Position numbers and translations under genes: made by a program. This document shows, in pieces, positions 47,054 through 55,730 of a stretch of DNA of 64,000 bases; positions within the stretch are counted from its first letter, which is position 1; the number at the start of each line of letters is the position of its first letter. The DNA comes from Thermoflexus hugenholtzii (GTDB lineage: Bacteria; Chloroflexota; Anaerolineae; Thermoflexales; Thermoflexaceae): assembly GCF_018771565.1 (NCBI RefSeq), contig NZ_CP076326.1, forward strand, positions 1 to 64,000, written 5' to 3'. Below the pieces are notes generated by a model, which worked only from the letters and a program-made list of their open reading frames with translations, was not told where the DNA came from and made no database searches.

Positions 47054-49198
47054 CTATGGCCCTTGAGCGATCCAGATCCGCCGGAACCCCACCGCCAGCC
47101 ATCGGGCATCCCCGGCGGGCGGAGGCGCCGCGTAGGCGAACCGGAAGCGCACCTCGTTGACGCCCCGCCGGATCGCCCCCGCCGGGATCTCCCAGCGGAT
47201 CCGCCGCTCCCCACAATCGGGGAACGATTCCTCCCCCAGACGCCGTCCGTTGAAGAGGACCTCCAGCCGCTGAGGCTCCCCGGCCCGGCACAGGGGGAAG
47301 GCCTCCAGCTCCAGCGTGGCCGGCCCTCCCCCCGCTTCCGCCAGATACAGCGCCTCCGCCTCCGTCCCCTCGGCCCAGATCCCCCACGCCTCCGGACCCG
47401 ACCAGCCGCCGAGCAACAGGAGGTTGGTGATCTCCGGCTCCCCGCGGCCCGGGATGCGGAAGATGCAGATCGGATAGTCCCACGGCGAGGGGACCGACGG
47501 CGGCTCGAAGCATCCTTCCAGGGAAAAGGGCCAGCCCCACTTCCGCCAGTCCGGCGGGGGACGATGGACCACCAGGAACCGGAAACCATGGCGGCCCAGC
47601 CAGTCCGGCCGATGCCGGAACAGCAGCCCGCGCCCCCGTTGCAGCGCCTCGATCCAGCGGGGATGGAAGGGGGGAAAGCCGGAAAGGGTCGGGCGCCGGT
47701 GATACTCCGTGGCCATCACCGTCACCCGCGAAAGGTGAAGCCCCGGCGTGTGATCGGCGAAGACGTCGATCACCGCCCCCGGCTCCGGGTTCCGCCGCAA
47801 CCACTCGAAGGCAGGATGGACGGCGTAGGGCCAGGGGAGGGTGGGGATCGGACGCATCAGCGCCTCCCCCAGCCAGAGGGCCGCCCATCCCCACCGGAAC
47901 CCCCGCGGGGCGATGCGGGACCAGGCCTCCGCGCCGCCGATGAACAGCCCCAGGGCGGTGAGGGCGATGAACCGCCACACGGTCCCCGCCGCCTCGTAGA
48001 ACGGCACCACGGCCCACAGCAACAGCAGCGGGGTGAGGGCCTGACGGGCCCATTCCTCCGGGAGGGAGGGCTCCCGGAAGAGCTCGGGTTTGCGGATGTG
48101 GCCGATGCGCCAGATCCCCTCGTAAACGCTTCGCACCGCAGGGATCTCGGGGATCGAAAGGGGCGCGTCGGCCCGAAGGGCGATCCCGGTGGCCAGCAGC
48201 GCCCCAAGGGCCGCCGCCCGCAGCAGCCGGCGGCTCCGCAGCCGCCGGCCCGCGAGCTGGCTCCACCCCAGGCCGATCAGGCTGCTCCCGGCCGGCACGA
48301 GCCCCAGGGTGAGAACGGGGCGATCGGTTCGGGGGAGGTGTCTGGAACCGGGATGGTAGGGGTTCCAGGTCAGGGCATCGGCCCACGGATATCCGTTGCC
48401 CCGGGCGGTCTCCAGGGTCTGGCCCAGCATCTGATCCTGGCGGATGGCGTGAACCCAGAGGCCCACCCACGGGCCGCCGATGGCCACGGCGGTTCCGACC
48501 CCATAGAGCAGAAAGCGCCCGAGGCGTTTCCGCCGCCAGGCTCCCCATATGTAAACCAGCGCCAGCGCCCCGCCCAGGAGCATGAGGTAAGGGGTGCCGG
48601 CGATCCCCAGCCCCCAGAGGATCCCGGCCCGACGCAGCGCCCGGGGGGACCATCCCATCGCCCGGGCCCGCTCTAAGGCCCAGGCCATCCAAGCAAGGCT
48701 GGCGGCACCCCACGCGACCGGCAGGTAATCCCCGTAGATCCGCATGGCGGCGTGGCTGCCGTGGAACAGGGCGTAGGCGATCCCCGCCGCCGTGGCCAGC
48801 CCCCGATCCCGGGAGAGCAGATAGGCGAGGCGGAAGGCGCCGAGGAAGGCCAGGGAGTAAACCAGCCACCCGAAGAAGTGGACCGCAAAGGCGTCCCCGC
48901 CCAGCAGGGCCGCGGGGAGCATCAGGGCGATCAGGAAAGGGCCATGGTGCAGCTTGGCCACATGCCAGCCTGGAGGGGCGAAGGCCAGCGGATGGAAGAG
49001 CGGGGAGGTGTGCAGCTCGAAGAGGGCCCGTCGATACCAGGCGAGGGCCCACATCACCTCCAGGGTGTCCTCCCCGGCGGGGGCGCGGGTGAAGAAGACC
49101 CGGGCAGGCCAGGCCTGGTGGAGCCACAGGAACCAGACCCACAGCGGGATCAGCCAGCCTCCGATGCGCCGGGTCAGCGCTCCCAGCCGGGGATCCAT
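47054..49198 (-). CDS. Large polytopic membrane protein (YfhO/GT-C-like)
   Basis: A 714-residue protein with about ten predicted TM helices over residues 10-430 (for example IGGWLIPLWVWFLWLHQAW and IAGTPYLMLLGGALALVYIW) and a soluble C-terminal region of roughly 250 residues. It fits an integral-membrane glycosyltransferase or YfhO-like protein. A fragment, AGEDTLEVMWALAWY near residue 40, resembles the GT-C first loop. The donor is unknown. It has no clear SD. Large overlapping frames in other registers were discarded. Confidence 0.8.
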   Translation of the reverse strand: MDPRLGALTRRIGGWLIPLWVWFLWLHQAWPARVFFTRAPAGEDTLEVMWALAWYRRALFELHTSPLFHPLAFAPPGWHVAKLHHGPFLIALMLPAALLGGDAFAVHFFGWLVYSLAFLGAFRLAYLLSRDRGLATAAGIAYALFHGSHAAMRIYGDYLPVAWGAASLAWMAWALERARAMGWSPRALRRAGILWGLGIAGTPYLMLLGGALALVYIWGAWRRKRLGRFLLYGVGTAVAIGGPWVGLWVHAIRQDQMLGQTLETARGNGYPWADALTWNPYHPGSRHLPRTDRPVLTLGLVPAGSSLIGLGWSQLAGRRLRSRRLLRAAALGALLATGIALRADAPLSIPEIPAVRSVYEGIWRIGHIRKPELFREPSLPEEWARQALTPLLLLWAVVPFYEAAGTVWRFIALTALGLFIGGAEAWSRIAPRGFRWGWAALWLGEALMRPIPTLPWPYAVHPAFEWLRRNPEPGAVIDVFADHTPGLHLSRVTVMATEYHRRPTLSGFPPFHPRWIEALQRGRGLLFRHRPDWLGRHGFRFLVVHRPPPDWRKWGWPFSLEGCFEPPSVPSPWDYPICIFRIPGRGEPEITNLLLLGGWSGPEAWGIWAEGTEAEALYLAEAGGGPATLELEAFPLCRAGEPQRLEVLFNGRRLGEESFPDCGERRIRWEIPAGAIRRGVNEVRFRFAYAAPPPAGDARWLAVGFRRIWIAQGP

Positions 49199-49270
49199 AC
49201 GGGCGCGCGCTTTCAGGGTTGGGCACGAACGCCTCCATGATAGCACGATGCGCGATGGACCTCCCTCCGC

Positions 49271-49299
49271 TTGACAACCCCCTCCCACGGGTTTATACT
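49271..49299 (+). promoter_or_regulatory. Strong sigma70-type promoter of merA
   Basis: TTGACA (49271-49276), 17-bp spacer and TATACT (49294-49299), 54 bp upstream of merA ATG; both hexamers match well. Confidence 0.8.
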
Positions 49300-49307
49300 G
49301 GAGAGCG

Positions 49308-49336
49308 CATATCCCCATCCCCGGGAGGGGGATATG
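49308..49336. promoter_or_regulatory. Inverted repeat at the merA transcription start (candidate operator or leader hairpin)
   Basis: CATATCCCC (49308-49316) and GGGGATATG (49328-49336) are a perfect 9-bp inverted repeat with an 11-nt loop. It sits about 9 bp after the -10, where a repressor could block transcription. No merR gene is adjacent. A 5' UTR hairpin is the alternative. Confidence 0.5.
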
Positions 49337-49352
49337 GAGAAGGAGGGATCAG

Positions 49353-51005
49353 ATGCGGGTTCGCGTGGAGCTGGAGGTGCAGGGGATGACGTGTGACGAT
49401 TGCGCCCGGCATGTGGAGCGGGCGCTCCGCTCGGTGCCCGGGGTGCTCTCCGCCCGGGTCCCTCACTGGTCCTCCGGGAAGGCCGAGGCCATCGTGGAGG
49501 GAGAGGTCCCTGATTCCGCGATGGAGGAGGCCGTCGCCCGCGCCGGCTATCGGGCCCGGGTGGTCCGGGCGGAGCTCCCGGAGGCTCCCGCAGCCCTGCG
49601 GGGCGATGGCCGGTTCGATCTCCTGATCATCGGCGGGGGATCGGCGGCCTTCGCCGCGGCCATCCGCGCCGCCGAGCTGGGCGCCCGCGTGGCCCTCGTC
49701 GAGGCAGGGACCCTGGGGGGGACCTGCGTGAACGTGGGCTGCGTTCCGTCGAAGTTCCTGATCCGCGCCCTGGAGGTCTACCATCGGGCGGGTGCCCATG
49801 GCTTCCGGGGGGTGAGCACCGCCCGGGGGGCGCTGCACTGGGCCGCCCTCATCGCCCAGAAGGAAGCGCTGGTCGCGGATCTGCGCCGGGAGAAATATGA
49901 AGAAGTCCTGGCCGCCTATCCCCAGATCACCCGGGTCCAGGGCCGTGGCCGCCTGGCCGAAGGCGGGGCGGTGGTGGTGAACGGCACGACCTACGCGCCG
50001 GGACGGGTGATCCTGGCCACCGGCGCGCGGCCGTGGGCTCCGCCCATCCCGGGCCTGGCCGAAGCGGGCTATCTCACCAGCACCGAGGCCCTCTCCCTGC
50101 GGGAGCTGCCCCGCTCCATGATCGTGGTCGGCGCCAACGCGGTGGGGCTGGAGCTGGCCCAGGTCTTCGCCCGTGCCGGCGTCGCGGTGACGGTCCTCGA
50201 GGCCCTCCCCCGCATCGTCCCCTTCGAGGAGCCGGAGATCAGCGAGGCGTTGCAGCGCGCCCTGGAGGAAGAGGGCATGGTCTTCCACACCGGCGTGAAG
50301 ATCATCTGGGCGGCTCGATCCGACGGCCGCTATGAGGTGTCCTTCGAGAAAGACGGGGAAACCCGCATCGTCTCCGCGGAGCAGCTGTTGATGGCCACCG
50401 GCCGCCGTCCGAACACCCAGGACCTGGGGCTGGAGGCGGCCGGGGTGGCGGTGGGGCCGAGGGGGGAGATCCGGGTCAACCCCTATATGCAAACCTCGAA
50501 CCCTTCGATCTACGCCGCCGGCGACTGCGCGGACCTGCCCATGTTCGTCTACGTCGCCGCGGCCAGCGGGACGGTGGCGGCGGAGAACGCCCTGCTGGGC
50601 AACCACCGGACGCTGGATCTCACCGCCGTCCCCCGCGTGACCTTCACCGATCCCGAGGTGGCTTCGGTGGGATGGACGGAGGCGCAGGCGCGGGAGCGAG
50701 GGGAGACGCCGAAGGCCGTCCTGCTCCCGCTGGAGGCGGTGCCCCGGGCGCGCATCGCCTTCGAGACCCGCGGGGTGATCAAGCTGGTGGCCGATGCGAA
50801 CACCGACCGGCTGCTGGGCGTCCATCTCGTGATGCCCCAGGCGGGGGAGGCCATCGCCGCCGGCGTGATCGCCCTCCAGGCGGGATACACGGTCCAGGAC
50901 CTCGGTCGCACCCTCTTCCCGTATCTCACCTGGTCGGAGGGCCTGCGGCTGGGCGCCCAGTCCTTCACGCGGGATGTAGCCCGGTTGAGCTGCTGCGCGG
51001 GATAG
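49353..51005 (+). CDS. merA: Mercury(II) reductase MerA with N-terminal HMA domain
   Basis: NADPH-dependent flavoenzyme that reduces Hg2+ to volatile Hg0. The 550-residue protein has an N-terminal heavy-metal-associated domain with C14-x-x-C17 (GMTCDDC), the redox-active GTC125VNVGC130VPSK, FAD motif LIIGGGSAAFAAAIRAAELG, and the C-terminal C547-C548 pair that hands Hg to the active site. All the key cysteines are there. It is monocistronic under its own promoter. No merR or merT gene is in the window. Confidence 0.96.
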   Translation: MRVRVELEVQGMTCDDCARHVERALRSVPGVLSARVPHWSSGKAEAIVEGEVPDSAMEEAVARAGYRARVVRAELPEAPAALRGDGRFDLLIIGGGSAAFAAAIRAAELGARVALVEAGTLGGTCVNVGCVPSKFLIRALEVYHRAGAHGFRGVSTARGALHWAALIAQKEALVADLRREKYEEVLAAYPQITRVQGRGRLAEGGAVVVNGTTYAPGRVILATGARPWAPPIPGLAEAGYLTSTEALSLRELPRSMIVVGANAVGLELAQVFARAGVAVTVLEALPRIVPFEEPEISEALQRALEEEGMVFHTGVKIIWAARSDGRYEVSFEKDGETRIVSAEQLLMATGRRPNTQDLGLEAAGVAVGPRGEIRVNPYMQTSNPSIYAAGDCADLPMFVYVAAASGTVAAENALLGNHRTLDLTAVPRVTFTDPEVASVGWTEAQARERGETPKAVLLPLEAVPRARIAFETRGVIKLVADANTDRLLGVHLVMPQAGEAIAAGVIALQAGYTVQDLGRTLFPYLTWSEGLRLGAQSFTRDVARLSCCAG

Positions 51006-51014
51006 ACCGATCCC

Positions 51015-51818
51015 TCAGCGCACCTCGAACTCCAGGCGGATCTGCAGGCGGTCCTCGATGTAGAGGCGGACCTCCCATCGTCCGGGCGGGAAGCCGTCCG
51101 GCCGGGTGTTGTAGATGTAGCCGGGCTGGCCTGGGCGGCCGTCCCAGAGCAGCGTGCTGCTGTCCTCCAGGGCGCCCTCCCGATACCAGGCCACCGTCCA
51201 CGGCGCCCCCACGGGCATGTTCTCCACGCGGAACCGCCCGCAGATCCGAGTGGTCCCGGTGGGGAAGACCGTAGGGGGCGGCACAGGGATCCGGAGGGGC
51301 CGCCCGCGCTCGTCGCAGGCGTCCGTGAGCGCCAGATCCGTGAAGCGGGCGTTCGGCGGCGCCGGGACGGCGGAGGGGAGCGGGGTCAGCAGGGTGGGCG
51401 GATACGGCAGCGTCGGCGAGGGGAGGGGAGACGGCGGCGAGGTGGGCGACGGGGAGGGCGTCGGCCGGGATGTAGGTGTTGGTGGGATCTCTTCAAGAGG
51501 TGTGGGGGATGGAGAAGGAAGGACCTCCAAGAAGGGTGTGGGGGAAGGGGAAGCCGGCCCGGGCCATCCCGGCGGAGGGATTTCGAAGGGCAAGTGGAAG
51601 CCGGAGCGGGCGAAAGCGTTCAGGGCGCCCGTGCCGAGGGCCAGCCCGAGGGCCAGCCAGAACCAGCGGCGCGCCCGCCGCTCCGCGGCGCGGCGCACGA
51701 TCAGATAGCGGGTGCGGCGGGCTTCCCGCCATGCCCACGCGGCTCCGATCAGGGCCAGCAGCGCCCCGATCACCCCGATCCCCGTCAGCGCCGAAAGCCA
51801 AGGGACCCCTGTGTTCAT
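51015..51818 (-). CDS. Membrane-anchored protein with Pro/Ser linker (hypothetical)
   Basis: A 267-residue protein with two TM segments (residues 10-30 and 52-72), a Pro/Ser/Thr-rich linker at residues 85-150 and a C-terminal beta-rich domain outside the membrane (FTDLALTDACDERGRPLR, GRFRVENMPVGAPWTVAWY, GRWEVRLYIEDRLQIRLEF). The topology suggests a surface-exposed domain. I do not recognise a family. It is convergent with merA. Confidence 0.75.
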   Translation of the reverse strand: MNTGVPWLSALTGIGVIGALLALIGAAWAWREARRTRYLIVRRAAERRARRWFWLALGLALGTGALNAFARSGFHLPFEIPPPGWPGPASPSPTPFLEVLPSPSPTPLEEIPPTPTSRPTPSPSPTSPPSPLPSPTLPYPPTLLTPLPSAVPAPPNARFTDLALTDACDERGRPLRIPVPPPTVFPTGTTRICGRFRVENMPVGAPWTVAWYREGALEDSSTLLWDGRPGQPGYIYNTRPDGFPPGRWEVRLYIEDRLQIRLEFEVR

Positions 51819-51861
51819 CCGCTCCTCTTGGAGGGAGAGATCCGGGCTGCTTGTCCTCCCC

Positions 51862-53490
51862 TCACGCCGCCGGCTCCAGATCCCGGGCGAAAGGCTCCGG
51901 GGAGAGCGGGTAACCGGTGGCGAACACCATCAGGGTGTTCCAGTCGACGGAGCGTCCGGGCCGGAAGTAGCGCCGGATCAAAAAGGCCCCCGTCTCCGGC
52001 GAGGCGATCCATGCCTCATCTTCCCCGATCCGCGCCCGCAGCGTCATCAGCAGCTGGGAGGCCGCCAGCTCCCCCAGCAGATAGTTGTGGTAGTAAACCG
52101 GCGCGATGCTGAAGTGGATCTTCGCCGCCCAGTCGGGCGCATCCCGCCCCTCCGGGCGCCGGACCATCTGGAACTCCTCCACCAGGTCCCACCACAGGCG
52201 GTTGAGGTCCTGCCGGGGGTTCTGATACAGGGCGCGTTCGAAGTGAGCCATCACCAGCACCCAGCGGGTGAAGATCAGCAGCTTGGCCCGGTGGCGCCGG
52301 AGGGCCTGAGGCAGCACCTCCCGAAGGGTTCCCTCTTCCAGGCCCAGGTAGCGCCGCAGCCAGGCCGGGTGATGGATCAGGCGGCCCATCAGCACGGCGA
52401 TGGCCTCGGTGGAGAGGATATGGGCCGGCGTGCGCAGCAGGAAGGGGAGGTCCCGGTCGATGTATTTGTCGTAGACCGCATGGCCGAGCTCGTGGAGCAT
52501 CGTCTCGGCCCAGTAGGCGTCGGGCTGGAGGTTGGCCAGGATCCGCACGTCCCCTTTGCGGTCGATGTGGATGCAGTAGGCGTGCTGCTGCTTTCCCTCC
52601 CGCTCGTAGAGATCGCTGCGGGCCAGGATGTCCTCGATCTCCAGCCCGATGGCCGAATAAAAAGCCCGCGAGAGGGCCACCGGATCGCGGCCCTCGAACA
52701 GGCGGCTGATCCCATCCCCGGCTTCCGGCGGCTCCTGGAAGAAGGGATCGCTGTAATGCCAGGGGCGCAGGTCGGCGACCTCCACGCCGAACCGCCGGGC
52801 CAGCTCCGCGTCCAGCTCCGCCTTATAGGCGGCGAACAGGGGGCGGGTCAGCCGATCCAGCTGATCGAGCAGCCGGAACAGCTCCCCCTCATCCTGCTCG
52901 GCCAGGGCCAGGCTCATGGTGTAGAAGTTGTCAAAGCCCACCTGGCGGGCCCCTTCGTTGCGCAGCTCCACCAGGCGGAGCAGCCGTTCGGCCACCTGCG
53001 CCCCGATCTGCTTGCTGGCCTCCCAGGCCTCCCGCCGCAGGGCCAGGTCCTCGGAGGTCCGCAGGATCTGGCGGATCTGGTTGTCGGTGACCGGCCGCCC
53101 CCGCAGGGTGGCCCGGAAAGTGTTGAAGGCGCCCTCGACCTCTTTCTCCAGCTCGGTGATGGCATCGATCAGGGCGGGGTCGATCTGCAGGCCGCGGAAG
53201 TCGTCATAGAGGATGCGGGCCTGGCGGGCGAGCAGAGGGGGGACCTGGGGGTTCGGGGTGAAGACGCCGTCTTTGAGGAGCCCGGCCTCCTCCATCAGCC
53301 GGCGCAGCCGGGCGAAGGCCTCCCGGTCGGCGTAAACCTTGCGCAGCGCCGCGGTCAGCCGGGCGTATTCTTCCTCATCCTCCTTGCGGCCGGTGGTGGT
53401 GAACCGCCAGTAGGCTTCCGACTGGGCGACGACCAGCGGCTCCACCTGCCGGGTGTGGGCCTCGATGAACGCTTGCAGCGCATGGCTCAC
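51862..53490 (-). CDS. M2/M3-type zinc metallopeptidase
   Basis: A 542-residue cytoplasmic metallopeptidase with H333-E-L-G-H337 in AETMLHELGHAVYDKYIDR and the third ligand, probably Glu in STEAIAVLMG. The helical fold over most of the length fits the M2 (ACE-like) or M3 (oligopeptidase) families; M2 seems closer but I cannot decide without alignment. There is no signal peptide. Probably degrades peptides in the cell. The ATG has SD GGGAGCGG 6 nt upstream. Confidence 0.88.
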   Translation of the reverse strand: MSHALQAFIEAHTRQVEPLVVAQSEAYWRFTTTGRKEDEEEYARLTAALRKVYADREAFARLRRLMEEAGLLKDGVFTPNPQVPPLLARQARILYDDFRGLQIDPALIDAITELEKEVEGAFNTFRATLRGRPVTDNQIRQILRTSEDLALRREAWEASKQIGAQVAERLLRLVELRNEGARQVGFDNFYTMSLALAEQDEGELFRLLDQLDRLTRPLFAAYKAELDAELARRFGVEVADLRPWHYSDPFFQEPPEAGDGISRLFEGRDPVALSRAFYSAIGLEIEDILARSDLYEREGKQQHAYCIHIDRKGDVRILANLQPDAYWAETMLHELGHAVYDKYIDRDLPFLLRTPAHILSTEAIAVLMGRLIHHPAWLRRYLGLEEGTLREVLPQALRRHRAKLLIFTRWVLVMAHFERALYQNPRQDLNRLWWDLVEEFQMVRRPEGRDAPDWAAKIHFSIAPVYYHNYLLGELAASQLLMTLRARIGEDEAWIASPETGAFLIRRYFRPGRSVDWNTLMVFATGYPLSPEPFARDLEPAA

Positions 53491-53506
53491 GGTTCCGCTC
53501 CCTTTT

Positions 53507-53845
53507 CTATGCGTTCTCCGGATGCTCCATGGGGCGAGGGCGCCGCACCCAAAGGACCAGCACGTCGCCCTCCGGCCAGCGCTCCACCCGGGCGGCGATC
53601 ACGTCCGCCCAGCGCCGTTCTCCGGACGGGGCGGGGAAATCCAGCTGCACCGGGCGTCCCTCCCCCCAGGCCCGACGGCAGCGCTCCAGCATCTTCTCCC
53701 CGTTGAAGGTCCGCATCTGGCACACCGCCACCGGCTGGGGCGTGGGCCCTTCGTAGATCGAGAACGCCCAGACCTCCCGGGCAGGTTGAAATTGCGGCGC
53801 CGGCCCTTCCACGACAGTGATCCACTCCGGCTCCATCCACCGCAT
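53507..53845 (-). CDS. Hypothetical protein (112 aa) upstream of the metallopeptidase
   Basis: A 112-residue protein with a beta-rich sequence (EWITVVEGPAPQFQPAREVW, AICQ-like VAVCQMRTFNGEKMLERCRR, DVLVLWVRRP) and no motif I know. It ends 17 bp before the metallopeptidase start on the same strand, so the two may form an operon. The ATG at 53845 is chosen, as the frame upstream extends into non-coding sequence. An alternative ATG is at 53836. Assignment not possible. Confidence 0.6.
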   Translation of the reverse strand: MRWMEPEWITVVEGPAPQFQPAREVWAFSIYEGPTPQPVAVCQMRTFNGEKMLERCRRAWGEGRPVQLDFPAPSGERRWADVIAARVERWPEGDVLVLWVRRPRPMEHPENA

Positions 53846-53978
53846 CCTTCCCCCACCCCCTTTCGGATCTTCCGATTTCCATATCCGGTTAAAACATTTT
53901 ACCACGGCCTGCAGGCCCATTTCTGACGAAGGGAACACCTCAGTGCCTGGAGCGTGGGACCCCCTCTCCGCCCGCAGC

Positions 53979-55463
53979 CTATCGCGGCTCGGAGGCGGGC
54001 TGTGGGGCCGGGGCGGGCGCATACCGCAGCACCAGGTTCCGGGCCGCCCGGGCCTCGTCCAGCCGGCGGACGGGGGTGGTGTGCGGAGCCCGCTGCAGCC
54101 GTTCGGGGTCCTCCCGGGCTTCCTCGGCGATGCGCCGCATCGCCTCGGCGAAGGCGTCCAGGGTGGCCTTGCTCTCGGTCTCCGTCGGCTCGATCATCAG
54201 GGCTTCGGGGACGATCAGCGGGAAGTAGTTCGTCGGCGGGTGGAAACCGTAATCCATCAGCCGCTTGGAGATGTCGAGGGCCCGGATGGGGGTGCCGGGG
54301 ATCTTCCCCATGATCACAAACTCGTGCTTGCAGAGCCGGTCGTAGGGCACCGGGTAGATCCCCCGCAGCCGCGCGAGGAGGTAGTTGGCGTTGAGGACCG
54401 CCGCCTCGGAGACCTCCCGCAGGCGCGGGCCGTGCATCCGAATGTAGGTGTAGGCGCGGACGAAGACCCCGAAGTGGCCGTGGAAGGCCCGCACCCGGCC
54501 GATGCTCCGCTCCGGCCAGACGAACGTGTAGAAGGGTTCGTCCGGCCGCACCGTTCGTTCCCGATCGATGGCCACGATGGGCCCGGGCAGATAGGGGGCC
54601 AGCCGCTCGCTGGCCCCGATGGGGCCGGCCCCGGGGCCGCCGCCGCCGTGGGGGGTGCTGAAGGTTTTGTGGAGGTTGTAGTGCATGACGTCGAAGCCCA
54701 TCGCGCCGGGCTTGCAGATCCCCATCAGGGCGTTCATGTTGGCCCCGTCCCCGTAGATCAGCCCCCCGCAGCGATGGACCAGGTCGATGGCCTCCAGGAG
54801 GTTCTCGTCGAAGAGGCCCAGGGTGTTGGGGTTGGTGATCATCAACCCCGCCACCGTCTCATCGCACTCCTTCCGCAGGGCGTCCAGGTCGATGTTCCCA
54901 CGCCGGTCGGAGGGGATGTTGACCACCCGCAGGCCCGCCATCGCCGAGGAGGCGGGGTTCGTGCCGTGGGCCGAGTCGGGGATCAGCATCTTGATCCGCT
55001 TCTTCCCCTCCCCGCGGTCCCGATGGTAAGCCCGGATCATCAGGATGCCGGCCAGCTCCCCCTGGGAGCCTGCCGCCGGCTGGAGGGAGACCGCAGCGAA
55101 CCCCCCGATCTCTTTCAGGAACTCCTGCAGGTGATACATCAGCGCCAGCGCGCCCTGCACCGTCTCCGGATCCTGATAGGGGTGCAGGTGGGCGAAGCCC
55201 GGCAGGCGGGCCATCTCCTCGTTGATCTTGGGGTTGTATTTCATGGTGCAGGAGCCCAGGGGGTAAAAGCCCTTATCGACCCCGTAGTTCATCTGGGAGA
55301 GCCGGAGGAAGTGGCGGACGACATCCACCTCGCTGACCTCGGGCAGCGGGAGATCCGCCCGCTGGAACCCCTCCGGCAGAGGGGCCTCGGGCACATCGGG
55401 CTCCGGCAGCTCCACCCCGCGCCGGCCGGGGACCGAATATTCAAAGATCAAGGGCTCCGTCAT
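53979..55463 (-). CDS. gcvPB: Glycine dehydrogenase (decarboxylating) subunit 2, GcvPB
   Basis: PLP-dependent half of the split P-protein of the glycine cleavage system; decarboxylates glycine and passes the aminomethyl group to GcvH. The 494-residue protein has [32 protein letters not shown], and PLP Lys266 in [16 protein letters not shown]. The split P-protein (PA and PB) is common in Gram-positive and thermophilic bacteria. It is downstream of gcvPA beyond a 240-bp repeat island on the same strand. Confidence 0.96.
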   Translation of the reverse strand: MTEPLIFEYSVPGRRGVELPEPDVPEAPLPEGFQRADLPLPEVSEVDVVRHFLRLSQMNYGVDKGFYPLGSCTMKYNPKINEEMARLPGFAHLHPYQDPETVQGALALMYHLQEFLKEIGGFAAVSLQPAAGSQGELAGILMIRAYHRDRGEGKKRIKMLIPDSAHGTNPASSAMAGLRVVNIPSDRRGNIDLDALRKECDETVAGLMITNPNTLGLFDENLLEAIDLVHRCGGLIYGDGANMNALMGICKPGAMGFDVMHYNLHKTFSTPHGGGGPGAGPIGASERLAPYLPGPIVAIDRERTVRPDEPFYTFVWPERSIGRVRAFHGHFGVFVRAYTYIRMHGPRLREVSEAAVLNANYLLARLRGIYPVPYDRLCKHEFVIMGKIPGTPIRALDISKRLMDYGFHPPTNYFPLIVPEALMIEPTETESKATLDAFAEAMRRIAEEAREDPERLQRAPHTTPVRRLDEARAARNLVLRYAPAPAPQPASEPR

Positions 55464-55481
55464 CGGTTCACCTCCCTAACC

Positions 55482-55730
55482 TGTAGAAGCCGCGACCTTC
55501 GCGTCATCGAAGACGGAGGTTCGGCACGTAAGCCGAAATTCATTTCGGCATCTGGGTTGTAGGAGCGGCTTCAGCCGCGACCCTTATGCCATCAAAGGCC
55601 GAGGCCCTGGGTGAAAGCCTCTCCTGCAGCCGTGATCTCCGCGCCATCGAAGATGGAAAGTTCGGGGCGAAAGCCCCTCCTCGGCATCCTTCTGCCGGAT
55701 CGGCTTCAACCGCGGCTTTGTCCTTCTCCG
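55482..55730. repeat. Interspersed palindromic repeat island between gcvPA and gcvPB
   Basis: Carries TGTAGGAGCGGCTTCAGCCGCGACC (55558-55582), GCCGAAAT-TC-ATTTCGGC (55532-55549), two or three CATCGAAGaCGGA/GATGGAA-type motifs and GGGGCGAAAGCCCC (about 55658-55671). It extends to the C-terminal end of gcvPA. Matches islands near 27.8 and 34.3 kb. There is no gene here. Confidence 0.7.

Noticed and set aside
46995-49277. A 760-codon frame on the - strand overlapping the large membrane protein
   Set aside because: Low-complexity Gly/Pro/Ala/Arg composition; it is the shifted-frame shadow of the TM protein at 47054-49198, whose helices are clear.
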